This document shows positions 1 to 11,578 of a stretch of 64,000 nucleotides of DNA, one piece after another. The first letter of the stretch is position 1. Every line of letters starts with the position of its first letter. The notes under the pieces are model-generated. The model was not told the DNA's origin and made no database searches. It saw only the letters and a program-made list of their open reading frames with translations. Position numbers and translations under genes: made by a program. This stretch comes from Dastarcus helophoroides (Eukaryota > Arthropoda > Insecta > Coleoptera > Bothrideridae): the NCBI GenBank assembly GCA_028583605.1, contig CM053333.1, positions 33,067,051 to 33,131,050 on the forward strand, written 5' to 3'.

Positions 1-66
1 TTTAATCTTTCTTGGTTTCAGGGGACAAGATTTGTATTTCAATTTTTGAAGATAACCAAGGACCAA
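1..66 (+). repeat. Family S repeat, 3' arm fragment
   Basis: This is the terminal arm of a repeat seen at least eight times in the window, called family S here. It has a pyrimidine-rich run followed by TTGGTTTCAG and GGGACAAG, then an arm ending in GATAACCAAGGACCA. The same block recurs near 26085, 32905, 37580, 38170, 38880, 51750, 63590, 63725 and at the last bases of the window. The copy is cut at about position 66 by an inverted-repeat element. Its counterpart resumes near 300 as AACCAAGGACCAG. Confidence 0.75.
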
Positions 67-273
67 TACAGGATATACTTTTTCCAGGATTGGAACATGT
101 CAAAGAACTACTAAAAGTGTTCGACGTTTCGCCCATTATCGTAGGGGGCTTCTTCAGCAGCAAAATAAGGAAACAATAAATGAAAAGAAAAATATAAGGG
201 AATATGCAAAAATGAAAGTTCAATTTCAGTTCTTTAACACGGTCCAATTCCGGAAGAAGTATATCCTGTACTG
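64..273. mobile_element. 210-bp inverted-repeat element inside family S
   Basis: The terminal inverted repeats run about 64-110 and 228-273 and match at most positions; the outer blocks read CAATACAGGATATAC and, inverted, CAGTACAGGATATAC. No coding capacity is visible. The loop (minus strand 157 to 123) contains CTGAAGA, a GCCC/GGGC stem and GAAACGTC, which resembles a hammerhead core with one extra base after A9. It looks like a small non-autonomous element. The superfamily is not identified. Confidence 0.55.
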
Positions 274-310
274 ACTCTGGCCGTGGAAATCTTCGTTATC
301 AAACCAAGGA

Positions 311-547
311 CCAGCCATTTCCATTAAAATTAATTTTTGAAAATATTGCCTCTTTGTGAAATTTTGATTTCTATTAAAAATTGCCACTTTTTAAAATATT
401 TTTACTTCTTTTTAAATTTCAACCTTTATTTTTCGAAATTTCTACTTTTCTCAAAAATTTTAACTTTTTCCAAAAAATGCTACTTATTTAAAATTGTTGA
501 TACTTTTAAATTATCAGTTTTCTTCAATATTACAATTTTTCTTGTAA
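311..547. repeat. T-rich degenerate array
   Basis: The sequence consists of variants of a TTTTCAAAATTTCTACTTTTT-type motif spaced about 20-25 bases apart. Part of it (about 400-547) recurs at 1688-1830, so it belongs to a larger duplicated block. No gene is seen. Confidence 0.6.
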
Positions 548-722
548 TATTCTTCATGGTGAACTCTTATTGACCCGAAATATTATGTTTATTAATTTTA
601 TTTAACATTTCTTCGGCCCGGTTTGGAAATATTTAAATTTTTATTTTTGTTGACAATAATCTAAACAATTTTTAAAATATGACTACGTGATATTTAAATT
701 CATTTAAAACTGTCATGAGAAA
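548..722 (-). repeat. FB1 dispersed repeat, single arm
   Basis: This is one copy of a dispersed repeat called FB1 here. Key blocks are ACTCTTATTGACC, CTTCGGCC, ACTACGTGATATTT and ACTGTCATGAG. Related copies lie at 1838-2165 (two arms, palindromic), 30246-30380, 44587-44630 (partial) and 45484-45668. It is noncoding and probably the remnant of a foldback or Penelope-like terminal repeat. Confidence 0.65.
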
Positions 723-1837
723 ATTGAACTATTTGGCTATTTTTCGAAATTCTGACTAAAAAGTTTTACAAAAATTTTAATTATTTAATAATTCTACTTT
801 TGCGAATTTGATTTTTTCAAAAAGTTTGTTCTTTTTTGGAGGCATTATCACTGTTTTTCAAAAAGTCCAAATTTTTCGAAAATTCAGCCCTTTCTGGAAT
901 TCCGGATTATTTTTGACAAAATTTATGTAAACATTTCGCTTTTTTTTTAAAAATTTGATTTTTTCAAAAAGTTTGTTCTTTTTTGGAGGCATTATCACTG
1001 TTTTTTAAAAATTTCCAAATTTTTCGAAAATTCAGCCCTTTCTGGAATTTCGGATTATTTTTGATAAAATTTATGTAAACATCTCGCTTTTTTTTTAAAT
1101 TGGATTTTTTTTTAAATTATCTTTTTAAATTATATTTTTTCAAAATTTCACCTTTTGCTCAAAATTTCTACTTAAAAATTTCAACATTTTCAAAAATTTG
1201 GACTTTTAAAAAAAAAAACTTGAGTGTTTTCAAGTCAACTTTTTCTCAAAAGTTCGATTTTTCTAATATTTTTTAGAAAATTTCGACTTTTTTTGTCAAT
1301 TTGGACCAAAAAATTGAAACTATTCAGCTCTTTTTCGAAATTCTGACTGAAAATTTGTACAAATATCTCTAATGCTTAAAAATTTTGACTTTTTAAATGA
1401 AAACTTAAAAATTTGATTCTTTCTAATATTTAGTTTTTTTGGGGACATTTTAAACACTTTTTAAAAGTCTCTAAGTTTTTCAGCTCTTTCTGGAATTTCT
1501 GATTATTTTTGACAACGTTTATGTTAACGTTTCGCCTTTTTTTAAAAATTGGATTTTTTTTTAATTATGTTTTTAAATTATCCCTTTTCAAAATTTTACT
1601 TTTGCTCAAAATTTCTATTTAAAAATTTTAACCTTTTTAAGAATATGGACTTTTTGAAAAATTCGAGTGTTTCAAATCAATTTTCACTTCTTTTTAAATT
1701 TTAACCTTTATTTTTCAAAATTTCTACTTTTCTTAAAAATTTTAACTTTTTCTAAAAAATGCTACTTATTTAAAATTGTTGATACTTTTAAATTATCAGT
1801 TTTCTTCAATATTCCAATTTTTTTGTAATATTCTTCA
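723..1837. repeat. T-rich array with a 146-bp tandem duplication
   Basis: This stretch has the same T-rich degenerate motif as its surroundings. A clearer tandem duplication lies inside it: the block GGAGGCATTATCACTG occurs at 838 and 984, a period of 146 bases, with a weaker third copy near 1441. The segment 1688-1837 repeats 400-547. No coding potential was seen. Confidence 0.6.
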
Positions 1838-2165
1838 TGGTGAACTCTTATTGACCGGAAATATTATGTTTATTAATTTTATTTAACATTTTTTCGGCCC
1901 AGTTTGGAAATATTTACATTTTTATTGTTTCTTGACAATATTCTAAACAGTTTTTAAAATATGACTACGTGATATTTCAAAACATGACTACGTGATATTT
2001 TAATTCATTTAAAACTGTCATGAGGTGACATTTAAAATAAATTTAAATATCACGTAGTCATATTTCAAAAACTGTTTAGAATATTGTCAACAAACAATAA
2101 AAATTTAAATATTTTCAAACTGCGCCGAAGAAATGTTAAATGAAATTAATAAACATTTTCTTGTA
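1838..2165. repeat. FB1 foldback palindrome
   Basis: Two FB1 arms face each other. The left arm holds ACTACGTGATATTT (twice, a short tandem duplication at about 1955-2000). The right arm holds its complement, AAATATCACGTAGT. The arms extend outward to CAAACTG(C/G)GCCGAAGAAATG and its inverse. A transcript of about 300 nt would fold into one long hairpin with a small loop. It could be a foldback MITE or two head-to-head copies. Confidence 0.65.
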
Positions 2166-2519
2166 AAGTTAACTCTTTCTTCAAATTTGATGTTTTTTTC
2201 TACATTTTGTTTTAATTTTTGTGAAAATTGCTAATTTCTATTTTTGTTTTGAAAATATTGACTTACGTTGAAAATTATGACATACATTTTCACTTATTAA
2301 TTTAATGTTTTCAGTTACTTAACTTCAAAATCAAGATTTGTATTTTAATTTTTGAGAAAAAGATTATGTTTCGAATAAAAGTTGAAATTTTTTAAAAAGT
2401 CAATATTTTGAAAAATATAAAGAAGTTTTGAGTAGAAGTTTTCAAAAAGTTCTAGGAATAAAAATTTTCCATAAAGTTGAATTTTGCTGAAGTAGAATTT
2501 TTCAAAAAGTCTAAACAAA
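2166..2519. repeat. AT-rich degenerate DNA
   Basis: This is low-complexity T/A-rich sequence related to the flanking arrays. No gene, promoter or clear tandem unit can be supported. Confidence 0.4.
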
Positions 2520-2800
2520 GATTTTTGACGGGAAATCTACTACGTACTGAGATATGAGTTGGACGAAATGATCGACAGCTGGGGAAAACATGTCGCCCAA
2601 TGGCTTTGGGTAGCTTGTTGCGGCTGATTAATCCCACATACTACAACTTCTACCAGAAGCTTCCATAAGACCTATAATAGAAGCCGTGCATCTTCAAAAT
2701 TAATGTTCAATGCTCGATCATCTGAAATATTTAGTTTCGGAGCATATCTGTCTCCTACTTCTGTTTCACATAAACGATCTCTTAGCTCTTAGTTTTATAA
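2520..2800. other. Island of higher-complexity DNA, unclassified
   Basis: About 280 bases of mixed composition interrupt the T-rich arrays. A 61-codon open frame on the minus strand and an 85-codon frame on the plus strand overlap it, but both run into low-complexity sequence and show no domain. I do not recognise it. It may be an old transposon fragment. Confidence 0.3.
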
Positions 2801-2999
2801 AAATATTAAAATTTCGAGAAAAAGTGAAAATTTCAACTTTTTTAAGATTTAAAAATTCAAAACTGAATTTGAACGATTTTACATTTTACAATTCTTTTAG
2901 AAAATTTGCAAAGTTTTTAAAAAGGTGGCATTATTTTTCAAAGCGTTTGTCTCATTTTAAATTGTGAATATCAAAATTTCGATTTTGAATTTTCAAATT

Positions 3000-4900
3000 T
3001 TTCCAAAATTAAGGAGAAATGTTTCACTTTTGTCGAGAGTTTAATTTCTTTGTAAATAATTTTTAAAAAAATCTACTTATTTAACAATTTTTGATTATTT
3101 CCAAAATATCGTTTTTTCAAGATTACTTTTTTTCCTGTAATTTTTTGAAAAATTTGATTTTAAATTTCATTATTTTTAACAAATTTCTTTTTTAACTCGT
3201 TTTGATTTTGTAAAAATCCCTTTTTAAAAATTACAATTCAAACTTTGAAGTTTTTGTAATTTTGACATTTTTAAAATTCTTTTAAATAACATTCTATTTT
3301 CAATCATTATTTTTTTCAACACTTTTTTTAATTTTAAAATTTTGTGAAATTTCTATTTATTACTTATTTGAAATTTTTGAGATTTCCAAAATATCGGTTT
3401 TTTTAAGATTACTATTTTTTCTTGTAATATTGAATTTTATTTTAAATTTCATTATTTTTTTACATTTTCGTTTTTAACTCGATTTTGATTTTTGTAAAAA
3501 TTTTTTTTTGAAAATTACTAATTCAAACTTTGAAGTTTCTTTTACATTTTACATTTTTACAATTCTTTTAAAAAAAATTCTATTGTTTAAAAGTCGGCAT
3601 TTTTTTTCAAACATTTGTCCCATTTTAAAATTGTGCAATATTCAAAATTTCGATTTTGAATTTTCAAATTTCAAAAAAGGAGAAATGTTCACTTTTTGTC
3701 GAGAGTTTAATTTCTGTGTAAATAATTTTAAAAAAATTCTACCTATTTAAAATTTTTGATATTTCCAAAATATCGGTTTTTTTCAAGATTACTTTTTTTT
3801 CTTGTAATGTTGAATTTTATTTTAAATTTCATTATTTTTTTTTACATTTTGTTTTTTTAACTCGATTTTGATTTTTGTAAAAATTTTTTTTTTTGAAAAT
3901 TACGAATTCAAACTTTGAAGTTTTTTTACATTTTACATTTTTACAATTCTTTTAGAAAAAATTCTATTGTTTAAAAGTCGGCATTTTTTTTCAAACGTTT
4001 GTCCTCATTTTAAAATTGTGCAATATTCAAAATTTCGATTTTGAATTTTCAAATTTCAAAAAAGGAGAAATGTTCACTTTTTGTCGAGAGTTTAATTTCT
4101 TTGTAAATAATTTAAAAAAAATTCTACTTATTTGAAATTTTTGATATTTCCAAAATATCGGTTTTTTTTCAAGATTACTATTTTTTCTTGTAATATTGAA
4201 ATTTATTTTAAATTTCATTAATTTTTTACATTTTCTTTTTTAACTCGATTTTGATTATTGTAAAAATTAATTTTTTGAAAATTACTAATTCAAACTTTGA
4301 AGTTTCTTTTACATTTTACATTTTTACAATTCTTTTAGAAAAAATTCTATTGTTTAAAAGGTCGGCATTTTTTTTCAAACGTTTGTCCCATTTTAAAATT
4401 GTGCAATATTTAAAATTTCGATTTTGAATTTTCAAATTTTAAAAAAGGAGAAATTTTCACTTTTTGTCGAGAGTTTAATTTCTTTGTAAATAATTTAAAA
4501 ATATTCTACTTATTTGAAATTTTTGATAGTTCCAAAATATCGGTTTTTTTTAAGATTACTATTTTTTCTTCTAATAATGAATTTTATTTTAAATTTCATT
4601 ATTTTTTTACATTTTGTTTTTTAACTCGATTTAGATTTTTGTGAATATTTTGTTTTTGAAAATGACAAACTCAAACATTGAAGTTTTTTTACATTTTACA
4701 TTTTTACAATTTTTTTAGAAAAATTCCTATTTTCTAAAAGTCGACATTTTTTTTCAAACTTTTCTCCCATCTTAAATTTATGCAATATTCAAAATTTGAA
4801 TGTTCAAATTTCAAAAAAGGAGACCTTTTCACTTTTTGTCGAGAGTTTAATTTCTTTGTAAATAATTTTTAAAAAATTCTACTTTAGCAAATATTTAAAA
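3000..4900. repeat. T-rich satellite, ~370-385-bp units
   Basis: A conserved block, GGAGAAATGTTCAC followed by TTTTTGTCGAGAGTTTAAT, occurs at about 3012, 3680, 4062, 4447 and 4818. The spacing is about 370-385 bases; the first gap is about twice that and holds a partial unit. Each unit also contains GTCGGCATTTTTTTTCAAAC and AACTCGATTTTGAT. Open frames of 61-85 codons inside it follow the repeat and are not genes. Confidence 0.8.
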
Positions 4901-4999
4901 AAATATTGACATCTCAAAGTTTTAGATTTTTGTTAGTTTCGACTCTTTAAAATTTACTCTTGTTGAATCAAAATTGTTTTTTTTTGGAAACCTAATATT

Positions 5000-6168
5000 C
5001 AGCTTATAAAGAAAAATTAACATTTTTTTAATATTCGATTTAATACCAAATACTGAAGAAGAGTTCCTCAATAAAATGTAAAAATAATTGACAGTTATAA
5101 TTTTACACCCGTACGTTATTTCGATGGTGATAACGCATTTAACCCTCCCCCAATTACCATGCTTATTTGTGTCTTCAGTGGATATTGTTTTTTGGATCGC
5201 CAGATTGTCTAAACGCCCGTTTATGACATTTGCTGCAGGCAGTTGAATAGAGATGGAAAAGTAAATTGAGCATTTGGCAGATGGTGAAGACCACAGCGAG
5301 ACGAAACGATACGAATAACGGGTCGCATTGCCGTCAAAGGGTGTGTGGAATGGCGTTTACGAAGTGAGCAAGTTATGAGATGTGAACTAACTAAATTTTA
5401 TTGGCCTTTTGGATGAAATGTAATTAAAATCTAGATAGAAACGGAATACCAGTCGTTAATGAAACCGTTTTTGCTAAACTTTTACCTAACGATGGCACAC
5501 TGTCGACTCTTTTTAAAAAAATGGCGGATGCGCCAGACCGCACAAGAAGGAATTGTAAAATTCTAGTAGGGATAAAGCAGTTGCTAATGAAATCGTTTTT
5601 ATTAAACTTTTACCTCACGACGGAGCACTGTCGATTTTTTTTTAAATGGCGGATGCGCCCACAAAAAGGAAATCTCTTCACCAATAAAGTTTTGTAAAAT
5701 TCTAGTAGAAATAAAGCAGAGAACGTGGGGGCGTATGAATAATTTAATGCTGTAGTTGAGCAATCTTGCAAAACATCGGTGGCCAGTGGAGATTGTGGAA
5801 ATAGTACAGCAGATAGTCCAGTGCTTGAGGCTACACATCTCCATTTGATGTATGCATTCAGTTTTACGAGATGTGTAGAATTACGCTATAACTACAACTT
5901 CCTAACAAAACTATTCGCCGTGAATTCAGTCTAAGCTATCAGGGCAAGTTAAACTTTCATCATATATAGAATCAGTAAACTATTGAACTTTCGGCAGTTT
6001 AGTTGGCTGTGCAACTAATTTGCTAGCGCAAATTTAACAATATAAGCTCCTAGCTTCTGCTGTTTTGCGGCAATTATTTATCGCCTTGTCTTTGTTACTG
6101 GCGGATCAACAAAAGCTCGGCAACACTGTCGAGGACGCTTATCAAAGCTGCCACCTAAGTATTTTTTG
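5000..6168. other. Low-copy DNA with a short tandem duplication
   Basis: Composition is more balanced here than in the flanking arrays. A ~125-bp tandem duplication is present: 5458-5580 and 5583-5720 share CTTTTACCT, ACTGTCGA, ATGGCGGATGCGCC and AAATTCTAGTAG. The inverse of the GGCGGATGCGCC block reappears near 61319. No gene is supported. Confidence 0.4.
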
Positions 6169-6318
6169 TATAGGAACTTTTTAAACAGGGATTTTAATGC
6201 ATAGATCAATAGGCTTGAATATTTACTACATTTGAAGTTTGGAAACCAAAAACCACAGCGAATTGTTTAAGCCTATTGGTCTCTGCATTAGAATCTTTGT
6301 CTTCTGGGAACTTCCTAG
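6169..6318. repeat. 150-bp imperfect hairpin
   Basis: 6190-6220 pairs with 6265-6295 over about 31 positions with a few mismatches; both arms contain CAATAGGCTT or its complement. Pairing continues more weakly outward (AGGAACT-type ends near 6171 and 6313). The loop is about 44 bases. It could be a decayed MITE or a structured transcript; the sequence alone does not decide. Confidence 0.5.
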
Positions 6319-6589
6319 GGAGCAACCGCTTCGCTAGTTGTTTGTGTTTGAACTGTTGGTTCAGCTACCTATGATTCACTATACACATTTAGAGGGCTGC
6401 ACGACTGTGGTCCAAGTTGCATACTTTTTAGACACTTTAAAAAATATTGGACTAATGGGATATTTTATGAGGCCGAAGATATATACGCAAGAAAACGGTA
6501 AATATGGTTTCCTGATTAGAAAAAAACTCTTGCTCAGGATTTTAAAATGCATCTTAGGCAAATTTTTGAGGATATGTGCAAAACTTTTA

Positions 6590-9500
6590 TCCGATTACCT
6601 TTGTGAGAAAAAAACTCTAAATTTACTGAAGCAACAAATATCAAAGTTCGAAGTAAAATGTGAATTTTTCAGAAAAAGTCGAATTTTGAGAACAATGAAA
6701 AGATTTCGAAAAAATTGAGAAAAAAAAGAGACTTCGAAAAATTGAGAAAAAGAAAGAGATTTCGAAAAAATTGAGAAAAAGGGAGAGATTTCAAAAAAAA
6801 CTAATTTATCAAAATTCTCAAACAAATGTAAAATTTTAGAAAAAAAACGTCGAATTTCGACAATAGATTGAAACCCAGAACAAATTAAAAACCTGAAATT
6901 TTTAGACAAATTTGAATTGTTTGAAAAATTGTGAAATATTAAAAAGAGAAATTGGAAAAATAAACTGGAAGCCTAAAAAAACTGTCGAACTTTAAAAAAG
7001 TCGAAGTTTTTTAGAGAAGAAGAAAAAAGTCAAATTTTAGGAAAAATTTCAAGGAAAACGTCCAAATTTTATGGAAAGCTCGAAATTTCGCCAAAAAATT
7101 TGCAATTTTCCAAAGATATTAAATTGAGGAAAAGAGACTTCAAAAAAATTAAGAAAAAGGAAAAGATTTCGAAAAAATTGAGAAAAAGGAAAAGATTTAA
7201 AAAAAACACTAATCTACCAAATGTTCTCAAAAAAGGTAAAATTTAAAAAGAATACGTCAAATTTTGACAATAAATTGAAACTCAGAGCAAATTAAAAACC
7301 TGAAATTTTTAGACATTGAATTGTTTGAAAAATTGTAAAATATCAAAAGGAGAAATTGCAAAAATGAAAGCTTAAAAAAAATTGTCGAATTTGAATAAAG
7401 GCGAAGTTTTTTAGAAAAGAAGAAAGAAGCCAAATTTTAGGAAAATTTTCAGGAAAAAAGTCAAAATTTTAAGAAGAGTTCGAAATTTTGACAAAAAATT
7501 TGGAATTTTCCAAGAAAATTTAATTTTTGAGAAGAAATTTGAAATTTCGATAACAAGACGATTTAAAAAAAATCAAATTCTGCTGATAAATTCAAATTTT
7601 AAGAAAATTGGTAAAATAATTTCGAATGAAAAGGGAATGTGGATAAAATCTTCAGTTTCGAGAAAAGTTTTAAATTTTAAAAAAAGATTCCAGAGAAGGT
7701 CAAATTTTAAATAAAAAAAATTAAATTTTGAGATTCAAAAATAGATGAATTTAGTTCGAAATAAAAGTTGATATTTTCAAAAAAAACGAATTTTGTAAGA
7801 AATTTCTAAAAATGATTTTGCCAAAGGTTTTTAAAATAGATAAAATTTTAAAAAAACGTCGAATTTTAACAATTAGACTCAAACCCAGAACAAATTTAAA
7901 ACCTGAAATTTTTAGACAAATTTAAATTTTGTGAAAAATTGTAAAATTTCGAAAAGAAAAATTGTAAAAAATTGAAAGCTCAGAAACAATTCTCAAACTT
8001 TTTAAAAGTCGAAGTTTTCCACAGAAGAAGGAAATAAAAAATTGCATTTTTCCAGAGGAAGTTAAATTTTCAGAATAAATTCGAATTTTAATAGAATTGG
8101 TAAATAATTTCGAAAGAAAAGACAATGCTGACACAACTTTCAGTTTCGAGAAAAGTGTTGAACTTGAAAGAAAGGTCAAAGAGGTCAATTTCGACAATAG
8201 ATTGAAACTCAGAACAAATTAAAAACCTGAAATTTTTAGACAAATTTGAATTGTTTGAAAAATTGTGAAATATTAAAAAGAGAAATTGGAAAAATAAACT
8301 GGAAGCTTAAAAAAATTGTCGAACTTTAAAAAAGTCGAAGTTTTTCAGAAAAGAAGAAAAAAGTCAAATTTTAGGAAAAATTTCAAGGAAAAAGTCAAAA
8401 TTTTAAGGAAAGCTCGAAATTTCGACGAAAAATTTGCAATTCTCCAAAGAAATTAAAATTTTAACAAGAAATTTGTAATTTCGATAACAAGACGATTTAA
8501 AAAAAAACCAAATTTTGCTGATAAATTCAAATTTTAAGAAAATTAGAAAAATAATTTTAAAATGAAAGAGAATGTGGATAAAACTTTCAGTTTCAAGAAA
8601 AGTATTGAATTTTAAAAAAGATCAAAATTTTTCAGAGAAAATCAAATTTAAAGAAAAAAAAACAAATTTTGTGATTTGAAGATAGATGAATTTTGTTCAA
8701 AATAAAAGTTGAAATTACCAAAAAAAGCTTAATTTTAAAAAAAGAGATATCGACAAAAATTGTGAAAATTCTCAAACAAACAAAATTTTAGAAAAAGACT
8801 TTGAATTTTGACAACATATTGAAATTCGTAAAGACCTGAAATGTTGGGACGAATTTAAATTTTGTGAAAAATTGTATAATTCCGAAAAGAGGAATTGTAA
8901 AAAATTAAAAGCTTAAAAAAAATTGTCGAACTTCTTTTCAGAAGTCGAAGTTTTCCAGAGAAGAAAACAATAAAAAATTTGCAATTTTCCAGAGAAAGTA
9001 AATTTTAAAAATAAATTGAAATTTCCAGAACAAGACTAATTAAAAAAGAACTTCAAATTTCCAGATAATTCAAATTTTGAGAAAATTGGTAAAATAATTT
9101 CGAAAGAAAAGAAAATGTTGATAAAACTTTCAGTTTAGGGAGAAGAATTTTAAAAGGTCAAAATTTCCCAGAGAAAGTCAAATTTTGAGAAAAAAAAACA
9201 AATTTTGAGATTTGAAAATAGATGAATTTAGTTCGAAATGAAAGCTGAAATTTTCAAAAAAAACCGAATTTTGAAAGAGATTTCGAAAAAAATGAATTTG
9301 TCAAAAGTTCTCAAAAAAGACAAAAAAAGTTACGATTTCAAGAAATATTATTCCGAAATTTTTGATTGATTTCTATTAACATTTAAAAAAAAACACATGA
9401 AAATTCAAATTTTTAGAAAAAGACCAATTTGGAAGTCGAAATTTGAAAAAAAATATTTTTCTCACGATTTTTACTTTTTTATTTGTAAATTTTCTACGGC

Positions 9501-11345
9501 CTTGAAATTTCGTAAAAAAAAGTTAAATTACTTTGTGAGAAAAAAACTCTAAATTTACTGAAACAGCAAATATCAAAGTTCGAAGTAAAAGGTGAATTTT
9601 CCAGAAAAAGTCAAATTTTGAGAAAAAGAAAGAGATTTGGTAAATATTGAATAAAAAAAGAGACTTTAAAAAATTGAGGAAAAGAGACTTCAAAAAAATT
9701 AAGAAAAAGAGACTTATAACAAATTAAGAAAAAGGAAAAGATTTCGAAAAAATTGAGAAAAAGGAAAAGATTAAAAAAAAACGAATCTACCAAATGTTCT
9801 CAAAAAAGGTAAAATTTAAAAAAAAAGCGTCGAATTTTGACAATAGATTGAAACTAAAAACAAATTAAAAACCTGAAATTGTTAGACATTGAATTGTTTG
9901 AAAAATTGTAAAATATCAAAAGGAGAAATTGCAAAAATGGAAGCTTAAAAAAATTTTCGAATTTGAATAAAGGCAACGTTTTTTAGAGAAGAAGGAAGAA
10001 GTCAAATTTTAGGAAAAATTTCAGGGAAAAAGTCAAAAAGAGTTCGAAATTTTGACAAAAAATTTGCAATTTTCCGAAGAAATTTAAATTTTGAGAAGAA
10101 ATTTTAAATTTTGATAACGAGACAATTTAAAAAAAACACATTTTGCTGATTAATTCAAATTTTAAGAAAATTGGTAAAATAATTTCGAATGAAAAGGGAA
10201 TGTGGACAAAACTTTCAGTTTCGAGAAAAGTATTAAATTTAAAAAACAAATCCCAGAGAAAGTCAAATTTAAAAAAAAATCAAATTTTGAGATTTGAAAA
10301 TGGATGAATTTAATTCGAAATAAAAGTTGAAATTTTCAAAAAAAAGGATTTTGTAAGAAATTTCGAAAAATGATTTTGTCAACAGTTTTTAAAGTAGATA
10401 AAATTTAAAAAAAACGTCGAATTTTAACACTTAGACTGAAACCCAGAACAAATTTAAAACCTGAAATTTTTTAGACAAATTTAAATTTTGTAAAAAGTTG
10501 TAAAATTTCAAAAAGAAAAATTGTAAAAAATTGAAAGTTTAGAAAAAATTCTCAAACTTTTAAAAAGTCGAAGTTTTTCAGAGAAGAAGAAAATACAAAA
10601 ATTGCATTTTTCCAAAGGAAGTTAAATTTTCAGAATAAATTCGAATTTTAATAGAATTGGTAAATAATTTCGAAAGAAAAGACAATGCTGACACAACTTT
10701 CAGTTTCGAGAAAAGTGTTGAACTTGAAAGAAAGGTCAAAGAGGTCAATTTCGACAATAGATTGAAACTCAGAACAAATTAAAAACTTGAAATTTTTAGA
10801 CAAATTTGAATTGTTTGAAAAATTGTGAAATAATAAAAAGTGAAATTGGAAAAATAAACTGGAAGCTTAAAAAAATTGTCGAACTTTAAAAAAGTCGAAG
10901 TTTTTCAGAAAAGAAGAAAAAAGTCAAACTTTACAAAAATTTCAAGGAAAAAGTCAAAATTTTAAGGAAAGCTCGAAATTTCGACAAAAAATTTCTCCAA
11001 AGAAATTAAAATTTTAAGAAGAAATTTGTAATTTCGATAAGAAGACGATTTAAAAAAAACCAAATTTTGCTGCTAAATTCAAATTTTAAAAATTGGTAAA
11101 ATAATTTCGAATGAAAAGAGAATGTGGATAAAACTTTTAGTTTCTAGAAAAGTATTGAATTTTAAAATGAGGTCAAAATTTTTCAAAGTCAAGTTTAAAG
11201 AAAAAAAACAAATTTCGTGATTTGAAAATAGATGAATTTTGTTTAAAATAAAAGTTGAAATTTCCAAAAAAGGCTAATTTTGAAAAAAGCGTCATCGACA
11301 AAAATTAATTTGTGAACATTCTCAAAAAAGCAAAATTTTAAAAAA
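6590..11345. repeat. A-rich higher-order array, ~2.6-2.9-kb period
   Basis: The basic unit is a degenerate A-rich motif of the type AAAAAGTCAAATTTTGA. A longer order is visible. The block GTGAGAAAAAAACTCTAAAT occurs at 6602 and 9535. The block AATCTACCAAATGTTCTCAA occurs at about 7211 and 9782. AGAGGTCAATTTCGACAATA occurs at about 8178 and 10739. So 7100-8760 is repeated by 9680-11330 at high similarity. Sub-blocks with GAAACCCAGAACAAATT recur at about 6865, 7867 and 10437. All open frames here are repeat-derived. Confidence 0.8.
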
Positions 11346-11359
11346 AGACTTCGAATTTT

Positions 11360-11578
11360 GACAATATATTGATATATAGATTGACCGATTCTCTCGAAAC
11401 ACTAGAGCACAGGCGCATGGTTGCTGATTTGTCTCTTTTCTACAAGTTCTGTCAAGGAAGATGCTTGCAGGAACTAATAGGATTGATACCTCCAAGGGGA
11501 AAATTCTTGAGGCATACGAGACAGTCGGAAACAGCAAATTCCTGTGCGGTCCAGCTTGACATAGTGAGGACTTCTGTC
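11360..11578 (+). pseudogene. Non-LTR retrotransposon ORF2, C-terminal fragment
   Basis: Reading plus from about 11378, a peptide of about 67 residues contains RRMVADLSLFYK, ELIGLIPPR and CAVQLDIVRTSV. This is the region after the reverse transcriptase in many arthropod non-LTR (jockey/CR1-like) ORF2 proteins. It is closely related to residues of the copy ending at 12426. The upstream end joins A-rich satellite and the downstream end joins T-rich DNA, so nothing catalytic remains. The same fragment with the same satellite junction is present inverted at 44908-45145. Confidence 0.75.

Noticed and set aside
6338..6718. 126-codon plus-strand frame
   Set aside because: It begins at a TTG codon, runs from low-copy DNA into the A-rich array, and shows no domain.
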